64,000 nucleotides of DNA, taken from Plantibacter sp. ME-Dv--P-122b (lineage in GTDB: Bacteria; Actinomycetota; Actinomycetes; Actinomycetales; Microbacteriaceae). The position numbers were made by a program, and so were the translations under genes. Where the stretch lies: positions 1 through 64,000 of the forward strand of contig NZ_JARVSC010000005.1 of assembly GCF_030209375.1 (NCBI RefSeq), written 5' to 3'. How positions within the stretch are numbered: position 1 is the first letter of the stretch; every line of letters begins with the position of its first letter. A model generated the notes under the pieces. The model was not told the DNA's origin and did not search any database. It saw nothing but the letters and a program-made list of their open reading frames with translations. Below are positions 11,582 through 21,398 of this stretch, in pieces.

Positions 11582-12209
11582 CGCGACACCCGAGTCGATC
11601 GAGCGGCCGACGGACGCTGCCCAGGGCCTGCCGGCCGAGCCCGCGCCGGTGCCCGCACCGGACGTCCCGAGGGCGCTCGAGGCGATCCTCATGGTCGCCG
11701 ACGAACCGCAGAGCCTCGTGAACCTCGCCGCCGCCGTGCACGTCCCGGTCGGCGCCGTCCGACGCGCCATCGCCGAACTCGTCGCCGACTACGACGGCGA
11801 ACGCGGTGGCGTCCGACGCGGGTTCGAACTCCGCGAGGTCGGTGGCGGCTGGCGGATCTACGTCCGAGCCGACTACGACGCGCTCGTCACCGACTACGTC
11901 GTGACCCAGAACCCGACGAAGCTGTCGCAGGCGGCGCTCGAGACCCTGGCCGTGATCGCCTACAAGCAGCCGATCAGCCGCGGCGCGATCGCCTCGATCC
12001 GCGCCGTCAACGTCGACTCCGTCGTCCGCACCCTCCTCGGTCGCGGACTCATCACGGAGATGTTCACCGACAGTGAGACGGGTGCCATCAACTACGGCAC
12101 CACCGATCTCCTGCTCACCCAACTTGGTATCAACGCCATCGAGGAGCTGCCGCGGATCTCGCCGTTGCTCGACGATGGCCGGGAAGGATTCGACAGTGAC
12201 CAGCACTGA
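11574..12209 (+). CDS. scpB: Segregation and condensation protein B
   Basis: The protein has 211 residues. Two winged-helix domains follow a short disordered N-terminus, with the family hallmark LSQAALETLAVIAYKQPISR near residue 118 and VRTLLGRGLI after it. ScpB dimers bind the kleisin ScpA in the SMC complex. It overlaps scpA upstream and the pseudouridine synthase downstream, so all three are probably translated together. Confidence 0.93.
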   Translation: MPDATPESIERPTDAAQGLPAEPAPVPAPDVPRALEAILMVADEPQSLVNLAAAVHVPVGAVRRAIAELVADYDGERGGVRRGFELREVGGGWRIYVRADYDALVTDYVVTQNPTKLSQAALETLAVIAYKQPISRGAIASIRAVNVDSVVRTLLGRGLITEMFTDSETGAINYGTTDLLLTQLGINAIEELPRISPLLDDGREGFDSDQH

Positions 12210-12996
12210 ATCAGAAGGCATCCGCTTGCAGAAGGTGCTGGCGAACGCCGGCGTCGCCTCGAGGCGCGTGTCTGAGCAACTCATCGAGGACGGCCGTGTG
12301 GAGGTGAACGGCGTCGTCGTCACCGAGCTCGGCTCGCGGATCGACCCGGAGCACGATCTCGTTTCCGTCGACGGCAGCGCCATCCAGCTCGACGCCTCGA
12401 AGCGCTACCTCATGCTCAACAAGCCGGTGGGCATCTACAGCTCGCTGAAGGACGACCGCGGTCGCCCCGACCTGCGCCGCTTCACCGAGCAGTACGAGGA
12501 ACGACTCTTCAACGTCGGCCGCCTCGACGCCGAGACGAGCGGTCTGCTCATCCTCACCAACGACGGCGACCTCGCGCACGTGCTCGCGCACCCGTCGTTC
12601 GGTGTGCAGAAGACGTACATCGCGAAGGTCACCGGCAAGGTGACCCCGCAGGTCCTCGCGAAGCTGACCGCGGGCATCGACCTCGAGGACGGACCGATCT
12701 CCGCCGACAAGGCCCGCCTGCTCGGGAACGAGGACGGCTTCAGCCTCGTGGAGCTCACGCTGCACTCCGGTCGGAACCGCATCGTCCGTCGCATGCTCGA
12801 CGCCGTCGGCCACCCGGTCGTCGACCTCGTGCGCCGTCAGTTCGGCCCCCTGCATCTCGGGACACTCGGATCCGGCCAGCTGCGCGAGCTGAGCAAGGAC
12901 GAACTCGGCGCCATCCTGACCATCGCCCGCGCTCACGGTCCTGAAGCCCGCGCGGCCGACGGCACGGCAGCGGAGGCGTCGGAGCCGACGGCATGA
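12196..12996 (+). CDS. rluB: RluB/RsuA family rRNA pseudouridine synthase
   Basis: The protein has 266 residues. An S4 domain (LQKVLANAGVASRRVSEQLI, near residue 10) precedes the synthase domain with the catalytic aspartate in VGRLDAETSGLLILTNDGDL. The family isomerises a uridine in 23S or 16S rRNA. GTG at 12196 is chosen because GGGAAGG lies 8 nt upstream, inside scpB; ATG at 12175 is also in frame. A 4-nt ATGA overlap links it to tyrA. Confidence 0.9.
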   Translation: MTSTESEGIRLQKVLANAGVASRRVSEQLIEDGRVEVNGVVVTELGSRIDPEHDLVSVDGSAIQLDASKRYLMLNKPVGIYSSLKDDRGRPDLRRFTEQYEERLFNVGRLDAETSGLLILTNDGDLAHVLAHPSFGVQKTYIAKVTGKVTPQVLAKLTAGIDLEDGPISADKARLLGNEDGFSLVELTLHSGRNRIVRRMLDAVGHPVVDLVRRQFGPLHLGTLGSGQLRELSKDELGAILTIARAHGPEARAADGTAAEASEPTA

Positions 12997-14093
12997 GCGA
13001 CCTGAGTTCCGCGCCCGCGCGCGTGCAGGGGTCGGTCCGCATCGTCGGAGCCGGCCTCCTCGGTGCGAGCATCGGACTCGCGCTGCGCACCAAAGGCGTC
13101 GACATCATCCTCGACGACGCGTCGCCCAGCCAGTTGCGCCTCGCCATCGACTACGGCGCGGGTCGTGCGGCGGAATCCACCGACGACCCGTCCGTCGTCG
13201 TCATCTGCGTCCCGCCGGACGTCACCGCCCGCGTCATCGAGGCCGAACTCGCCGCGTTCCCGAGCGCCGTCGTCACCGACGTCGCGAGCGTGAAGCTCGA
13301 ACCGTACCGGGCACTGCTCGAGCGCGGTGTCGACCTCACCCGCTACATCGGGTCCCACCCGCTTGCCGGTCGTGAGCGCGGGGGAGCGATCTCGGCGCGC
13401 GCCGACCTCTTCCTCGGCCGCCCGTGGGTGATCTGCCGCGACGCCGAGACACCCGCCTGGGCACTGTCGCAGGTGGAGGGCCTCGCGCTCGACCTCGGCA
13501 CCATCCCGATGGAGATGACGCCGGACGAGCACGACCGCTTCGTCGCGCTCGTCTCGCACACGCCGCAACTCGTCGCGAGCCTCCTGGCCGCCCAGCTGCA
13601 GGACGCCGAGGAGGGCGCGATCCAGCTCGCCGGGCAGGGTCTGCGCGACACCGTCCGTATCGCCTCGAGCGCTCCGGAGCTCTGGGTGCAGATCCTCAGT
13701 GCCAACCACGCCGAGGTCCTCCCCGTGCTGGAGCAGCTGTCCACCGACCTCGCGTCGGTCATCTCGGCACTCCGGGACCCGGAGGTGCCGGGCGCTCGCC
13801 GCACGATCGCGGACACGATCGCCGCCGGCAACACCGGCGTCGCACGGCTCCCGGGCAAGCACGGCCAGAACCGCCGGTTCGCGAGCATCGTCGTCCTCCT
13901 CGACGACCGCCCCGGCCAGCTGGGCGCCCTGTTCACGGAGCTCGGGGAGATCGGCGTCAACATCGAGGACCTGCGTCTGGAGCACTCGCCCGGCGCGAAC
14001 ATCGGTCTCGCGGAGGTCCAGGTCCTCCCCGAGGTGAAGCAGCGCACCGTCGACGACCTCGAGTCGCGCGGCTGGCGTATCGCGGAAGTATAG
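12993..14093 (+). CDS. tyrA: Prephenate dehydrogenase with C-terminal ACT domain
   Basis: The protein has 366 residues and converts prephenate to 4-hydroxyphenylpyruvate in tyrosine synthesis. The dinucleotide-binding motif is [14 protein letters not shown] near residue 15, and the catalytic histidine region is [13 protein letters not shown]. The last 75 residues form an ACT domain ([20 protein letters not shown]), suggesting tyrosine feedback control. It sits between rRNA-modification and cmk genes, an arrangement seen in other Actinobacteria. Confidence 0.93.
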   Translation: MSDLSSAPARVQGSVRIVGAGLLGASIGLALRTKGVDIILDDASPSQLRLAIDYGAGRAAESTDDPSVVVICVPPDVTARVIEAELAAFPSAVVTDVASVKLEPYRALLERGVDLTRYIGSHPLAGRERGGAISARADLFLGRPWVICRDAETPAWALSQVEGLALDLGTIPMEMTPDEHDRFVALVSHTPQLVASLLAAQLQDAEEGAIQLAGQGLRDTVRIASSAPELWVQILSANHAEVLPVLEQLSTDLASVISALRDPEVPGARRTIADTIAAGNTGVARLPGKHGQNRRFASIVVLLDDRPGQLGALFTELGEIGVNIEDLRLEHSPGANIGLAEVQVLPEVKQRTVDDLESRGWRIAEV

Positions 14094-14101
14094 GAAGAGA
14101 C

Positions 14102-14839
14102 ATGACCGAACAGCACCCCACCAGCACCGACGCGTCGACGACGCCGGACGCACCCGTCGTGGTCGCGATCGACGGACCGGCCGGCAGCGGCAAGTCCAGC
14201 GTGAGCAAGGCCGTCGCCCGTCGGCTCGGCTACCGCTACCTCGACACGGGCGCCTGGTACCGCGCGCTCGCGCTCCACACGCTCGACGCGGACGTCGACC
14301 CCGAGGACTCGGCGGCGGTGATCGGCTCGCTCGACGCGTTCGGTGGCGCCTTCACCGTCTCACTCGACCCGGACGTGACCGCGTTCTCGCTCGGGGATCG
14401 CGACGTCACCGACGAGATCCGCGGCCCTCGCGTGACGGCCGTCGTGTCCGCCGTCGCCCGCGTCCCGGAGGTGCGAGCGTGGATCAACGAGACCTTCCGA
14501 TCGCTCATCGCCGACGTCGACCGCCCGGGCATCGTCGTCGAGGGACGCGACATCACCACGGTGGTCGCACCGGATGCTCAGGCTCGGATCCTGCTCACGG
14601 CATCCGAAGCGGCTAGAATGGCCAGGCGTTCAGCGGAATTCGAGAGCCACCCTGCCGGCGACGTCGCGGAACAACTGCAGCGGCGTGATCGGGCGGACTC
14701 CAGGGTCGTCGACTTCATGAACGCGGCGGACGGAGTGACCACGGTCGACTCCACGCACATCGACTTCGACGAGACGGTCGACGCGGTCGTCCGCGTCACC
14801 GAATCCCTCACAGCAAGGAACTCCCATGGCTCACGATGA
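14102..14839 (+). CDS. cmk: Cytidylate kinase
   Basis: The protein has 245 residues and phosphorylates CMP and dCMP. The P-loop is [20 protein letters not shown] near residue 20, followed by [13 protein letters not shown], and [25 protein letters not shown] immediately upstream of ATG 14102 is the ribosome binding site; longer in-frame ORF sequence upstream lies inside tyrA and is not coding. It overlaps der by 14 nt. Confidence 0.95.
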   Translation: MTEQHPTSTDASTTPDAPVVVAIDGPAGSGKSSVSKAVARRLGYRYLDTGAWYRALALHTLDADVDPEDSAAVIGSLDAFGGAFTVSLDPDVTAFSLGDRDVTDEIRGPRVTAVVSAVARVPEVRAWINETFRSLIADVDRPGIVVEGRDITTVVAPDAQARILLTASEAARMARRSAEFESHPAGDVAEQLQRRDRADSRVVDFMNAADGVTTVDSTHIDFDETVDAVVRVTESLTARNSHGSR

Positions 14840-16334
14840 CGAGCAGTTCGACGGAGGCCCCGACGACCTCGCGGACCGCCTCCAGGACATGGACGAGGAG
14901 CTCGCGACCCAGCGGGCCGCGTCCCTCCGCTCCGGCCTGGCCGACTACGACCTCGAGGGCGACGACCTCGACATCCTCGACGGCGCGACGGAGGACCCGG
15001 ACGAGATCCGCTTCCTGCCGGCGCTGCCCGTCGTGGCGATCGTCGGTCGCCCGAACGTGGGTAAGTCCGCACTGGTGAACCGCATCCTCGGCCGTCGTGA
15101 GGCCGTCGTGGAGGACACCCCCGGTGTCACCCGCGACCGCGTCAACTACAAGGCCGAGTGGAACGACCGTCGCTTCACGGTCGTCGACACCGGTGGGTGG
15201 GAACCCGACGCCAAGGGGATCGACGCGTCCGTCGCTGCCCAGGCCGAGGTCGCCATCGACCTCTCCGACGTCGTGATCTTCGTGGTCGACGCCATGGTCG
15301 GTGCCACGGCGACCGACGAGCAGGTCGTCAAGCTGCTCCGCAAGACTGGCCGTCCGGTCTTCCTCGTCGCCAACAAGGTCGACGACGCCCGTCAGGAGCC
15401 GGAGGCCGCAGCGCTCTGGAACCTCGGTCTCGGCGAGCCCCACCCGGTCTCCGCGATCCACGGCCGTGGTGTCGCCGACCTCCTCGACAAGATCCTCAAG
15501 GTCCTCCCGCAGGTCTCGGCCGTCGCGAAGGACGAGTTCGGCGGCCCCCGCCGCGTCGCGATCCTCGGTCGCCCGAACGTCGGCAAGTCCAGCCTGCTCA
15601 ACAAGACCGCGGGCGAGGAGCGCGTCGTCGTCAACGACCTCGCCGGGACCACCCGCGACCCGGTCGACGAGCAGATCGAGCTCGGTGGCAAGATCTGGCG
15701 GTTCGTCGACACCGCCGGCATCCGTCGCCGGGTGCACCTGTCGCAGGGTGCCGACTTCTACGCGTCGCTCCGCACGAGCACGGCGCTCGAGAAGGCCGAG
15801 GTGGCCGTCGTCCTCATCGACGTCACCGAGGTGATCAGCGAGCAGGATGTGCGGATCATCGACCTCGTGCTCGAGAGCGGTCGCGCCCTCGTGCTCGCCT
15901 TCAACAAGTGGGACCAGCTCGACGACGAACGCCGGAAGTACCTGGAGCGCGAGATCGAGCAGGACCTCTCGCACGTGTCGTGGGCGCCGCGCGTCAACAT
16001 CTCCGCGCGCACGGGCCGCCACCTGGAGCGCCTCGTCCCGGCGCTCGAGGTCGCACTCGAGTCGTGGGACATGCGCATCCCCACGGGCAAGTTCAACGCC
16101 TTCCTCGCCGAGCTCACGGCGGCGCACCCGCACCCGCTGCGTGGTGGCAAGCAGCCCCGTATCCTGTTCGGCACGCAGGCCGCGAGCCGCCCGCCGACCT
16201 TCGTGCTCTTCACGACCGGCTTCCTCGACCCCGGCTACCGTCGCTACGTGGTCCGTCGCCTGCGCGAGATCTGGGGCTTCGAGGGCACGCCGATCAACGT
16301 CAACATGCGTGTCCGCGAGAAGCGCCAGCGCTGA
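14826..16334 (+). CDS. der: Ribosome assembly GTPase Der (EngA)
   Basis: The protein has 502 residues with an acidic N-terminal extension of about 65 residues before two tandem G domains and a KH-like domain. G1 motifs are [15 protein letters not shown] and [15 protein letters not shown], with [14 protein letters not shown] and [14 protein letters not shown] switch motifs. NKVD and NKWD supply guanine specificity. Der acts in 50S subunit maturation. It is the last gene of the conserved operon. Confidence 0.96.
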   Translation: MAHDDEQFDGGPDDLADRLQDMDEELATQRAASLRSGLADYDLEGDDLDILDGATEDPDEIRFLPALPVVAIVGRPNVGKSALVNRILGRREAVVEDTPGVTRDRVNYKAEWNDRRFTVVDTGGWEPDAKGIDASVAAQAEVAIDLSDVVIFVVDAMVGATATDEQVVKLLRKTGRPVFLVANKVDDARQEPEAAALWNLGLGEPHPVSAIHGRGVADLLDKILKVLPQVSAVAKDEFGGPRRVAILGRPNVGKSSLLNKTAGEERVVVNDLAGTTRDPVDEQIELGGKIWRFVDTAGIRRRVHLSQGADFYASLRTSTALEKAEVAVVLIDVTEVISEQDVRIIDLVLESGRALVLAFNKWDQLDDERRKYLEREIEQDLSHVSWAPRVNISARTGRHLERLVPALEVALESWDMRIPTGKFNAFLAELTAAHPHPLRGGKQPRILFGTQAASRPPTFVLFTTGFLDPGYRRYVVRRLREIWGFEGTPINVNMRVREKRQR

Positions 16335-16361
16335 TCCGCGCCGCTCGTCCCTCAGACGGTG

Positions 16362-16411
16362 ACGACGAAGGCCCGGGACCGCTCCATGGAGGGGTCCCGG
16401 GCCTTCGTCGT
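16362..16411. terminator. Long convergent hairpin terminator between der and the TetR gene
   Basis: A perfect 19-bp stem (16362-16380 with 16393-16411) encloses a 12-nt loop. No strong T run follows. Its place between convergent genes suggests it ends both transcripts. Confidence 0.75.
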
Positions 16412-16427
16412 ACTGGTCGAGGTGTGA

Positions 16428-17075
16428 TCAGGAGCGAGCGAGGGCGGACTCGTCCGCGGGTGCCAAGGCCGACCCGTGTTCAGTCTGGAACGGCCACCAG
16501 CTCGGGAGCAGTTCGCCGATGACCTCGAGGAACGACGCGATGTCGCGTGGTGCGGGGGTGTCGAGCCAGACCCGGAACGCCGCGACGGAGCCCGCGGCGA
16601 CGAAGTGGGCCGCCGATCGCGTGAACAACTCGCGCTGGTCCTCACTCAGGCATTCGGCGTGGGGGAGGGTGATCGCCCCGCGCTCGAAGATGTCGAGCAC
16701 CGTCGAGGTGAAGACCCGGTTGAGCATGGGCTGCAGACTCGCACCGAGGAGGTCGTCGCCGAGGCCGACACGGTAGATGTCGGCTCGTTCGTCGAGGTGG
16801 CGGAGCGTCGCGACCGTGGCCCTGGTGATCGCCGCTGCGGCGTCGTCCGCAGAGACGGTGGACAGGTGGGTGATACTCAGTTCCGTGAGCTCTTCGGCGA
16901 GGACCGACTCGAGCAGCTCGCATGGAGCGGCGGCGTGCTGGTAGAAGGTCGATCGGTTGATGCCGGCGCGCGCGGCGATCTCGGAGACGGAGATCTCGGA
17001 GGTGGGGCGTTCGGCGGCGAGTTGCAGGATCGTGCGCGCGAGCCGTGCCCGCGTCCGGCGTTGACGTGCATCCAT
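16428..17075 (-). CDS. TetR family transcriptional regulator
   Basis: The protein has 215 residues. The N-terminal helix-turn-helix is seen in ISVSEIAARAGINRSTFYQH (about residues 27-46); the ligand-binding domain is unremarkable. ATG at 17075 is selected because GAAGGA precedes it on the minus strand and because upstream codons run into an A/T-rich promoter region. It is divergent from the NUDIX-NYN gene, 147 nt away, and may regulate it and itself through the palindrome at 17155. The ligand is unknown. Confidence 0.88.
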   Translation of the reverse strand: MDARQRRTRARLARTILQLAAERPTSEISVSEIAARAGINRSTFYQHAAAPCELLESVLAEELTELSITHLSTVSADDAAAAITRATVATLRHLDERADIYRVGLGDDLLGASLQPMLNRVFTSTVLDIFERGAITLPHAECLSEDQRELFTRSAAHFVAAGSVAAFRVWLDTPAPRDIASFLEVIGELLPSWWPFQTEHGSALAPADESALARS

Positions 17076-17128
17076 GAGAGGTCCTTCGCGTGGGTTGGGT
17101 GCGGCGGGCGCGAGCGCGGCCAATGCAA

Positions 17129-17166
17129 TACTGGAGTTCAATATATAACATATTCCGCACGTGCGG
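17129..17166. promoter_or_regulatory. A/T-rich divergent promoter with CCGCACGTGCGG operator
   Basis: CCGCACGTGCGG at 17155-17166 is a perfect 12-bp palindrome adjoining an unusually A/T-rich stretch (CAATATATAACATATT) that can supply -10 boxes. It lies between the TetR gene and the NUDIX-NYN gene, so it is the best candidate operator for the TetR protein. Confidence 0.5.
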
Positions 17167-17222
17167 CGGAGATGACCCGAGGCAAGGGCGTGGCTCACAG
17201 CGTTTCGTGCCAGGCTGGTCCA

Positions 17223-18137
17223 ATGACTGATGCGCATCCCCCCGGCGGCCCCGTCCGGGACGCTGGGGATGCCTGGGTCGAGTCGGGCGACGGCCGGAAG
17301 TTCTGGGGGCGGTTCGGCGCAGCCGGACTGCTCGTACACGATCGAGCGCGCGGCGTGCTGCTGCAGCATCGGGCCGGTTGGAGTCACTTCGGCGGCACCT
17401 GGGGCATCCCGGGCGGCGCGCGCCATCAGTTCGAAAGCGCTGTCGACGGCGCGGTCCGCGAGTCCCACGAGGAGGCGGGTGTCCCCGCCGAGTCGATCGA
17501 GCTGCGGTTCGACTCCGTGCTCGATTTCGGGTTCTGGTCGTACACGACGGTGATCGTCGAGGCGGTCGAGCCGTTCGAGCCAGTGGTCTCCGACCCGGAG
17601 AGCATCGCCCTCGCCTGGGTGCCGCTGGACGAGGTCGAGACGTTGCCCCTGCACCCCGGCTTCGCCGATTCGTGGCCCGGCCTGCGGTCGCAGCTCGAGC
17701 GCCGCGTCACGGTCGTCGTCGACGTCGCGAACGTCGTCGGCTCACGTCCGGACGGCTGGTGGAAGGACCGCGCGGGCGCCGCGCAGCGGTTCGTCGCACG
17801 ACTCGGCCACCTCGCACACGAGGGACTCGACGCCCAGGCACTCGACCTCGACTTCAACCGCTGGTGGCCGGCGTACATCGCCGTCGTCGAAGGACAGGCC
17901 CGTGGCGTCCACACCGATGACGACGTGCGAGAGCCTGGTCACGAGCTGCGGGCGGGCGTCTCGGTCGTCGATGCGGCGGAAAGTGGCGATGACGCGATCG
18001 TGGCCGTCGTCCGCGAACTCGACGGGGCGGTCGTCGTGGTCACCTCGGACCGTGAGCTGCGGGAACGCGTCGAGCGCCTGGGCGCAACGACGCGCAGAGC
18101 CGGCTGGCTGACGGACCTGCTCGACGCAGTGAGCTGA
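17223..18137 (+). CDS. NUDIX hydrolase fused to a NYN/PIN-like (YacP-type) nuclease domain
   Basis: The protein has 304 residues. Residues from about 30 to 155 are a NUDIX domain with box GGARHQFESAVDGAVRESHE followed by EAG. Residues from about 162 to 304 begin VTVVVDVANVVGSRPDGWWK, where the Asp-x-x-Asn pattern and the later VVVTSDRELRERVERLGA resemble NYN/PIN nuclease folds of the YacP/Rae1 type. ATG at 17223 is the first plausible start after the promoter. The protein could clean up damaged nucleotides and act on RNA; neither activity is demonstrated. It is divergent from the TetR gene. Confidence 0.75.
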   Translation: MTDAHPPGGPVRDAGDAWVESGDGRKFWGRFGAAGLLVHDRARGVLLQHRAGWSHFGGTWGIPGGARHQFESAVDGAVRESHEEAGVPAESIELRFDSVLDFGFWSYTTVIVEAVEPFEPVVSDPESIALAWVPLDEVETLPLHPGFADSWPGLRSQLERRVTVVVDVANVVGSRPDGWWKDRAGAAQRFVARLGHLAHEGLDAQALDLDFNRWWPAYIAVVEGQARGVHTDDDVREPGHELRAGVSVVDAAESGDDAIVAVVRELDGAVVVVTSDRELRERVERLGATTRRAGWLTDLLDAVS

Positions 18138-18305
18138 GTCGCTGATCTCAGCGCGGAGCTGGCGATCATCCACGACGCCGGGGCCATTCCCGCCGGACCC
18201 TTTGGAGCTTGTCAAGCGGTCAGGGCGCATCCCCGGTCGGGCATACGCGCCCGCCTAGGGTGGAGGCATGCGTGCGGTGCGCACGGTGTCATCTGGAGGA
18301 TCGTC

Positions 18306-20087
18306 GTGGACCATCGAGGAAACACAGCCGAGCAGCGCGAGGGCGAGCCGTCGTCGGAGCCGACCGAGGCCGGCGAGGCGCAGCGTCAGCGTCTGGCCGA
18401 GCGGCCCTGGCTGTCGTCCTACGCCAGTGGCGTGCCCGCAGACATCGACGAGGTCACCGAGACGCTCGTCGACCTGCTCGACACCTCGGTGAAGCGCTTC
18501 GGTGATCGCATCGCCCTGGAGTTCTTCGGTGCCGAGACGAGCTACAGCGAGCTGGGTGAACAGGTCGCTCGAGCGGCCGAGGGGCTCCGCAAGCTCGGTG
18601 TGAAGCCGGGCGACCGCGTGGCGCTCGTGCTGCCGAACTGCCCGCAGCACGTCGTCGCGTTCTACGCGGCGCTCCGGCTCGGTGCGACGGTCATCGAGCA
18701 CAACCCGCTCTACACGGCTCGCGAGCTGCGTCATCAGTTCGAGGACCACGGCGCGCACGTCGCGATCGTGTGGGACAAGGTCTACGACCTCGTGGCCGAC
18801 CTCCCGGCCGACGTCATGCGCGGCCGCATCGTCTCGGTCGACATCACCCAGGCCCTCCCGTTGTCGAAGCGGCTCGCCCTCCGGCTGCCGGTGAAGCGTG
18901 CGCGCGAATCGCGTGCGGCGATGACCGCGACCCCGTCGGCCAAGCACGTGCTCCCATGGGAACGGCTGATCGGCGGACGGAAGCTGTCGAAGCGGGTCGT
19001 GCGTCCGACGCTCGACGACACTGCGCTCCTGCAGTACACGAGCGGGACGACCGGGGCACCGAAGGGTGCCATCCTGACGCACCGCAACCTGCGGGCGAAT
19101 GCTGCGCAGGGTCGCGCCTGGGTGCCTGGCCTGAGCGAGGGCGGCGAGGTCTTCTACGGGGTGCTGCCGCTGTTCCACGCGTACGGCATGACGCTGTGCC
19201 TGACGTTCGCGATGAGCATCGGGGCGCGGCTCGTGCTGTTCCCGAAGTTCGACCTGGAGCTGGTGCTCACTGCGGCCAAGAAGTCCCCGCCGACGTTCCT
19301 GCCGGCGGTCCCGCCCATCTACGACGCGCTGTCGCGTGCGTCGAGCCGTAAGGGTGTCGACCTGACCAGTGTCCGCTTCGCGATCTCCGGGGCGATGAGC
19401 CTGCCGGTGTCGACGGTCACGCGCTGGGAGGAGGCGACCGGCGGTCTGCTCGTCGAGGGCTACGGGATGACGGAGTCGTCGCCGGTGGCGCTCGGCAACC
19501 CGATCGGTCCGTCGCGGCGGCCGGGCACCGTGGGGGTGCCGTTCCCGAGCACCGAGATCCGCGTCGTCGATCCCGAGAACCCGACGGTCGATCGTGCGGC
19601 GGGGGAGTCGGGCGAGTTGCTGCTCCGTGGGCCGCAGGTCTTCCAGGGGTACTGGGGTCGTCCGGACGAGTCGCGCGAGGCGTTGCTCGAGGGTGGCTGG
19701 TTGCGGACCGGCGACATCGTGACGGTGTCGGCGGACGGCTTCGTGACGGTCATCGACCGCGTGAAGGAGCTCATCATCACCGGAGGGTTCAACGTGAGTC
19801 CGTCCGAGGTGGAGGAGACGCTCCTGTCGCACCCGGACGTCGAGTCGGCCGCAGTGGTCGGCCTACCGCGCGATTCCGGTGGTGAGGACGTGACGGCGGC
19901 GGTCGTCATGCGTGCCGGTACCGTCTTCGACGCCGGCTCGCTGCGTGACTACTGCCGGACCCGCCTCACGGCGTACAAGGTGCCGAAGCGGGTCGTGCAG
20001 CTCGACGAGCTGCCGACATCGCTCATCGGCAAGGTGCTGCGCCGGAAGGTGCGCGATCAGCTCGTCGCGGATCGTAAGGCCGAGTAG
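18306..20087 (+). CDS. Long-chain fatty acid-CoA ligase (FadD-type AMP-binding enzyme)
   Basis: The protein has 593 residues and activates a carboxylic acid to its CoA thioester through an acyl-adenylate. The AMP-binding signature is YTSGTTGAPKGAILTHRNL near residue 243, with GYGMTESSP (A5), GWLRTGDIVTV (A7) and IGKVLRRKVRDQ (A10, catalytic lysine). GTG at 18306 follows GGAGGA by 5 nt. An N-terminal acidic tail precedes the domain. The exact chain length cannot be read from the sequence. Confidence 0.9.
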   Translation: MDHRGNTAEQREGEPSSEPTEAGEAQRQRLAERPWLSSYASGVPADIDEVTETLVDLLDTSVKRFGDRIALEFFGAETSYSELGEQVARAAEGLRKLGVKPGDRVALVLPNCPQHVVAFYAALRLGATVIEHNPLYTARELRHQFEDHGAHVAIVWDKVYDLVADLPADVMRGRIVSVDITQALPLSKRLALRLPVKRARESRAAMTATPSAKHVLPWERLIGGRKLSKRVVRPTLDDTALLQYTSGTTGAPKGAILTHRNLRANAAQGRAWVPGLSEGGEVFYGVLPLFHAYGMTLCLTFAMSIGARLVLFPKFDLELVLTAAKKSPPTFLPAVPPIYDALSRASSRKGVDLTSVRFAISGAMSLPVSTVTRWEEATGGLLVEGYGMTESSPVALGNPIGPSRRPGTVGVPFPSTEIRVVDPENPTVDRAAGESGELLLRGPQVFQGYWGRPDESREALLEGGWLRTGDIVTVSADGFVTVIDRVKELIITGGFNVSPSEVEETLLSHPDVESAAVVGLPRDSGGEDVTAAVVMRAGTVFDAGSLRDYCRTRLTAYKVPKRVVQLDELPTSLIGKVLRRKVRDQLVADRKAE

Positions 20088-20166
20088 AGCCAGCGTCCGG
20101 GCACGTGCCCGTCCTCGTGGCACGTCGTACAAGACGGGTCACGAGCGCTTCGTTGTGCCGCGGTGG

Positions 20167-20367
20167 TCAGCCGCGGGACTCGGGGTGCAGCCAGTGGCGC
20201 ATGACGGGGATGAGCAGTGACAGCGCGACGAAGGTGATGGCGCCGCCGATGATGGCGTCGTCGATCGGCGTGTTGCGGCTGACCTGCACGAAGCCGGAGA
20301 CGATCGCGACGGGTAGAGCGGTGAGGGCCGCGACGCGGACCTCTCTCCAGTAGTGGCTGTAGCGCAT
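20167..20367 (-). CDS. Small two-helix membrane protein
   Basis: The protein has 66 residues with two predicted membrane helices (AALTALPVAIVSGFV and IIGGAITFVALSLLIPV). AAGGA on the minus strand precedes ATG at 20367. It converges on the acyl-CoA ligase gene. No family is recognised. Coding is supported by the ribosome binding site and the clean hydrophobic pattern. Confidence 0.6.
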   Translation of the reverse strand: MRYSHYWREVRVAALTALPVAIVSGFVQVSRNTPIDDAIIGGAITFVALSLLIPVMRHWLHPESRG

Positions 20368-20547
20368 GGTGGTCCTTCGTCGGGTGACCGGATCGGTCGG
20401 CTCGTCCTGTCGCGCGGGTGCGGACGGATCACGGTAGCGTGCCCCGTGCGGGGGCGGGCAGGGGAGACCTCCTACCCGACGAGTGCGGCTTGTCTGGACC
20501 GCGCTGTGGCCGTCGGAGGCGTGTCACGGAGCGCTCTCGGAATCCGC

Positions 20548-20553
20548 TAGACT
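20548..20553 (+). promoter_or_regulatory. Possible -10 box of the tRNA-Pro promoter
   Basis: TAGACT at 20548-20553 lies 35 nt before the mature tRNA 5' end. The -35 is not clear. The rest of 20368-20588 shows no gene on either strand. Confidence 0.4.
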
Positions 20554-20588
20554 GTTCGAGTTGTCTTCTCCGCCCGCGGAGATGGCAT

Positions 20589-20662
<74 letters not shown>

Positions 20663-20667
20663 CAGAA

Positions 20668-20714
20668 AAGCCCTGGTGAGAATGATCCTCTCGCCAGGGC
20701 TTCGTCGTTTTTGG
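20668..20714 (+). terminator. Intrinsic terminator after tRNA-Pro
   Basis: A 14-bp stem (20668-20681 with 20689-20702, one G-T pair) has a 7-nt loop and is followed by a T-rich tail (CGTCGTTTTT). It ends the tRNA transcript and lies just inside the island. Confidence 0.85.
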
Positions 20715-20810
20715 GAATATCATTGGCTGGTCCATTCGCTTGATTTGTTCGAGCCTTTCGCTTTGGCTACGTGGTCTAGCGCCGTTCGGGCTCGTCGCTC
20801 GTGGAGTGCG

Positions 20811-21140
20811 CTAATAGGTGCCTATGAGGTGGACTAACATCCAGGCGGGCCTATGCTTTGGCCCCTTCCGGGAGAGTCTGAGCGGCTGTTCACCGTAGGT
20901 CATGGGTTGTGGTTCGTCGCGGCGGTCTGCATTCCTTCTGGTCGGTGCTGCGGAGAGGGCCTGATTGGCCCGTCTGGCGGCTTCGATGAGGTGTCGGCGG
21001 TCCGGCGTGCAGGTAGAGCCGTATATGGTCTCGCGCGACTGGTGTAGGAGGTTCTTTTGGCGCACGGGGAGGCAGGTGCCGGCGGTCGGCCATCCAGGTT
21101 GCTCCAGTGCGACCGAGCCCCTGGAGGGTGAGATTGCCAC
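20811..21140 (-). pseudogene. Possible decayed tyrosine integrase C-terminus
   Basis: A minus-strand frame contains LLHQSRETIYG followed by TPDRRHLIEAARRANQAL. This loosely resembles the end of tyrosine integrases, where a GHxSxxxT...Y box is followed by a ...PDrlreAAr... helix. The catalytic Arg and the HxLRH box are not recognisable, and the expected upstream domains are missing or frame-shifted. Its place beside attL with the 3' end towards the tRNA is typical for island integrases. The match is weak and could be chance. No other gene is convincing in 20715-21385. Confidence 0.22.
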
Positions 21141-21385
21141 AGCTGTTTGCTGCGAGGTCGTCCCAGCGGGTGGCGTCGCAGACCGTCGTTGAGGTGAGGA
21201 TGCTGCCGCGCGGCCCCGCAGGAGCGGGTAGCAGGGCTCATTCTCGGCGGTGCGCGATCGGCCCTCTGTGACCGCGATTCGCTAGGCGTTGGGGCCTCAG
21301 CTAATGGGCCAGCCATAGCGGCAGGCGCAGGACGTTCTGTACGACACGCGGTTGGAAATCGAACGCGAATTACTGCTTACGGGTG

Positions 21386-21398
21386 TAGAATTGGCATA
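21386..21398 (+). promoter_or_regulatory. Leaderless promoter of the island operon
   Basis: TAGAAT at 21386-21391 lies 6 nt before ATG 21398, so transcription would start at or near the A of the start codon. No ribosome binding site precedes the ATG. This is the only clear promoter-like element ahead of the eight-element run that ends at 29509. Confidence 0.5.

Noticed and set aside
14808-16133. 441-residue minus-strand ORF opposite der
   Set aside because: Der is certain by two G domains; the antisense frame has no start signal or domain.
20811-21140. IS30-type transposase remnant
   Set aside because: QSRETIYGS recalls the SHETIYQSL motif of IS30 transposases, but the DDE catalytic part is absent in all frames and no terminal inverted repeats are seen. 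A decayed integrase fits the position better, though weakly.
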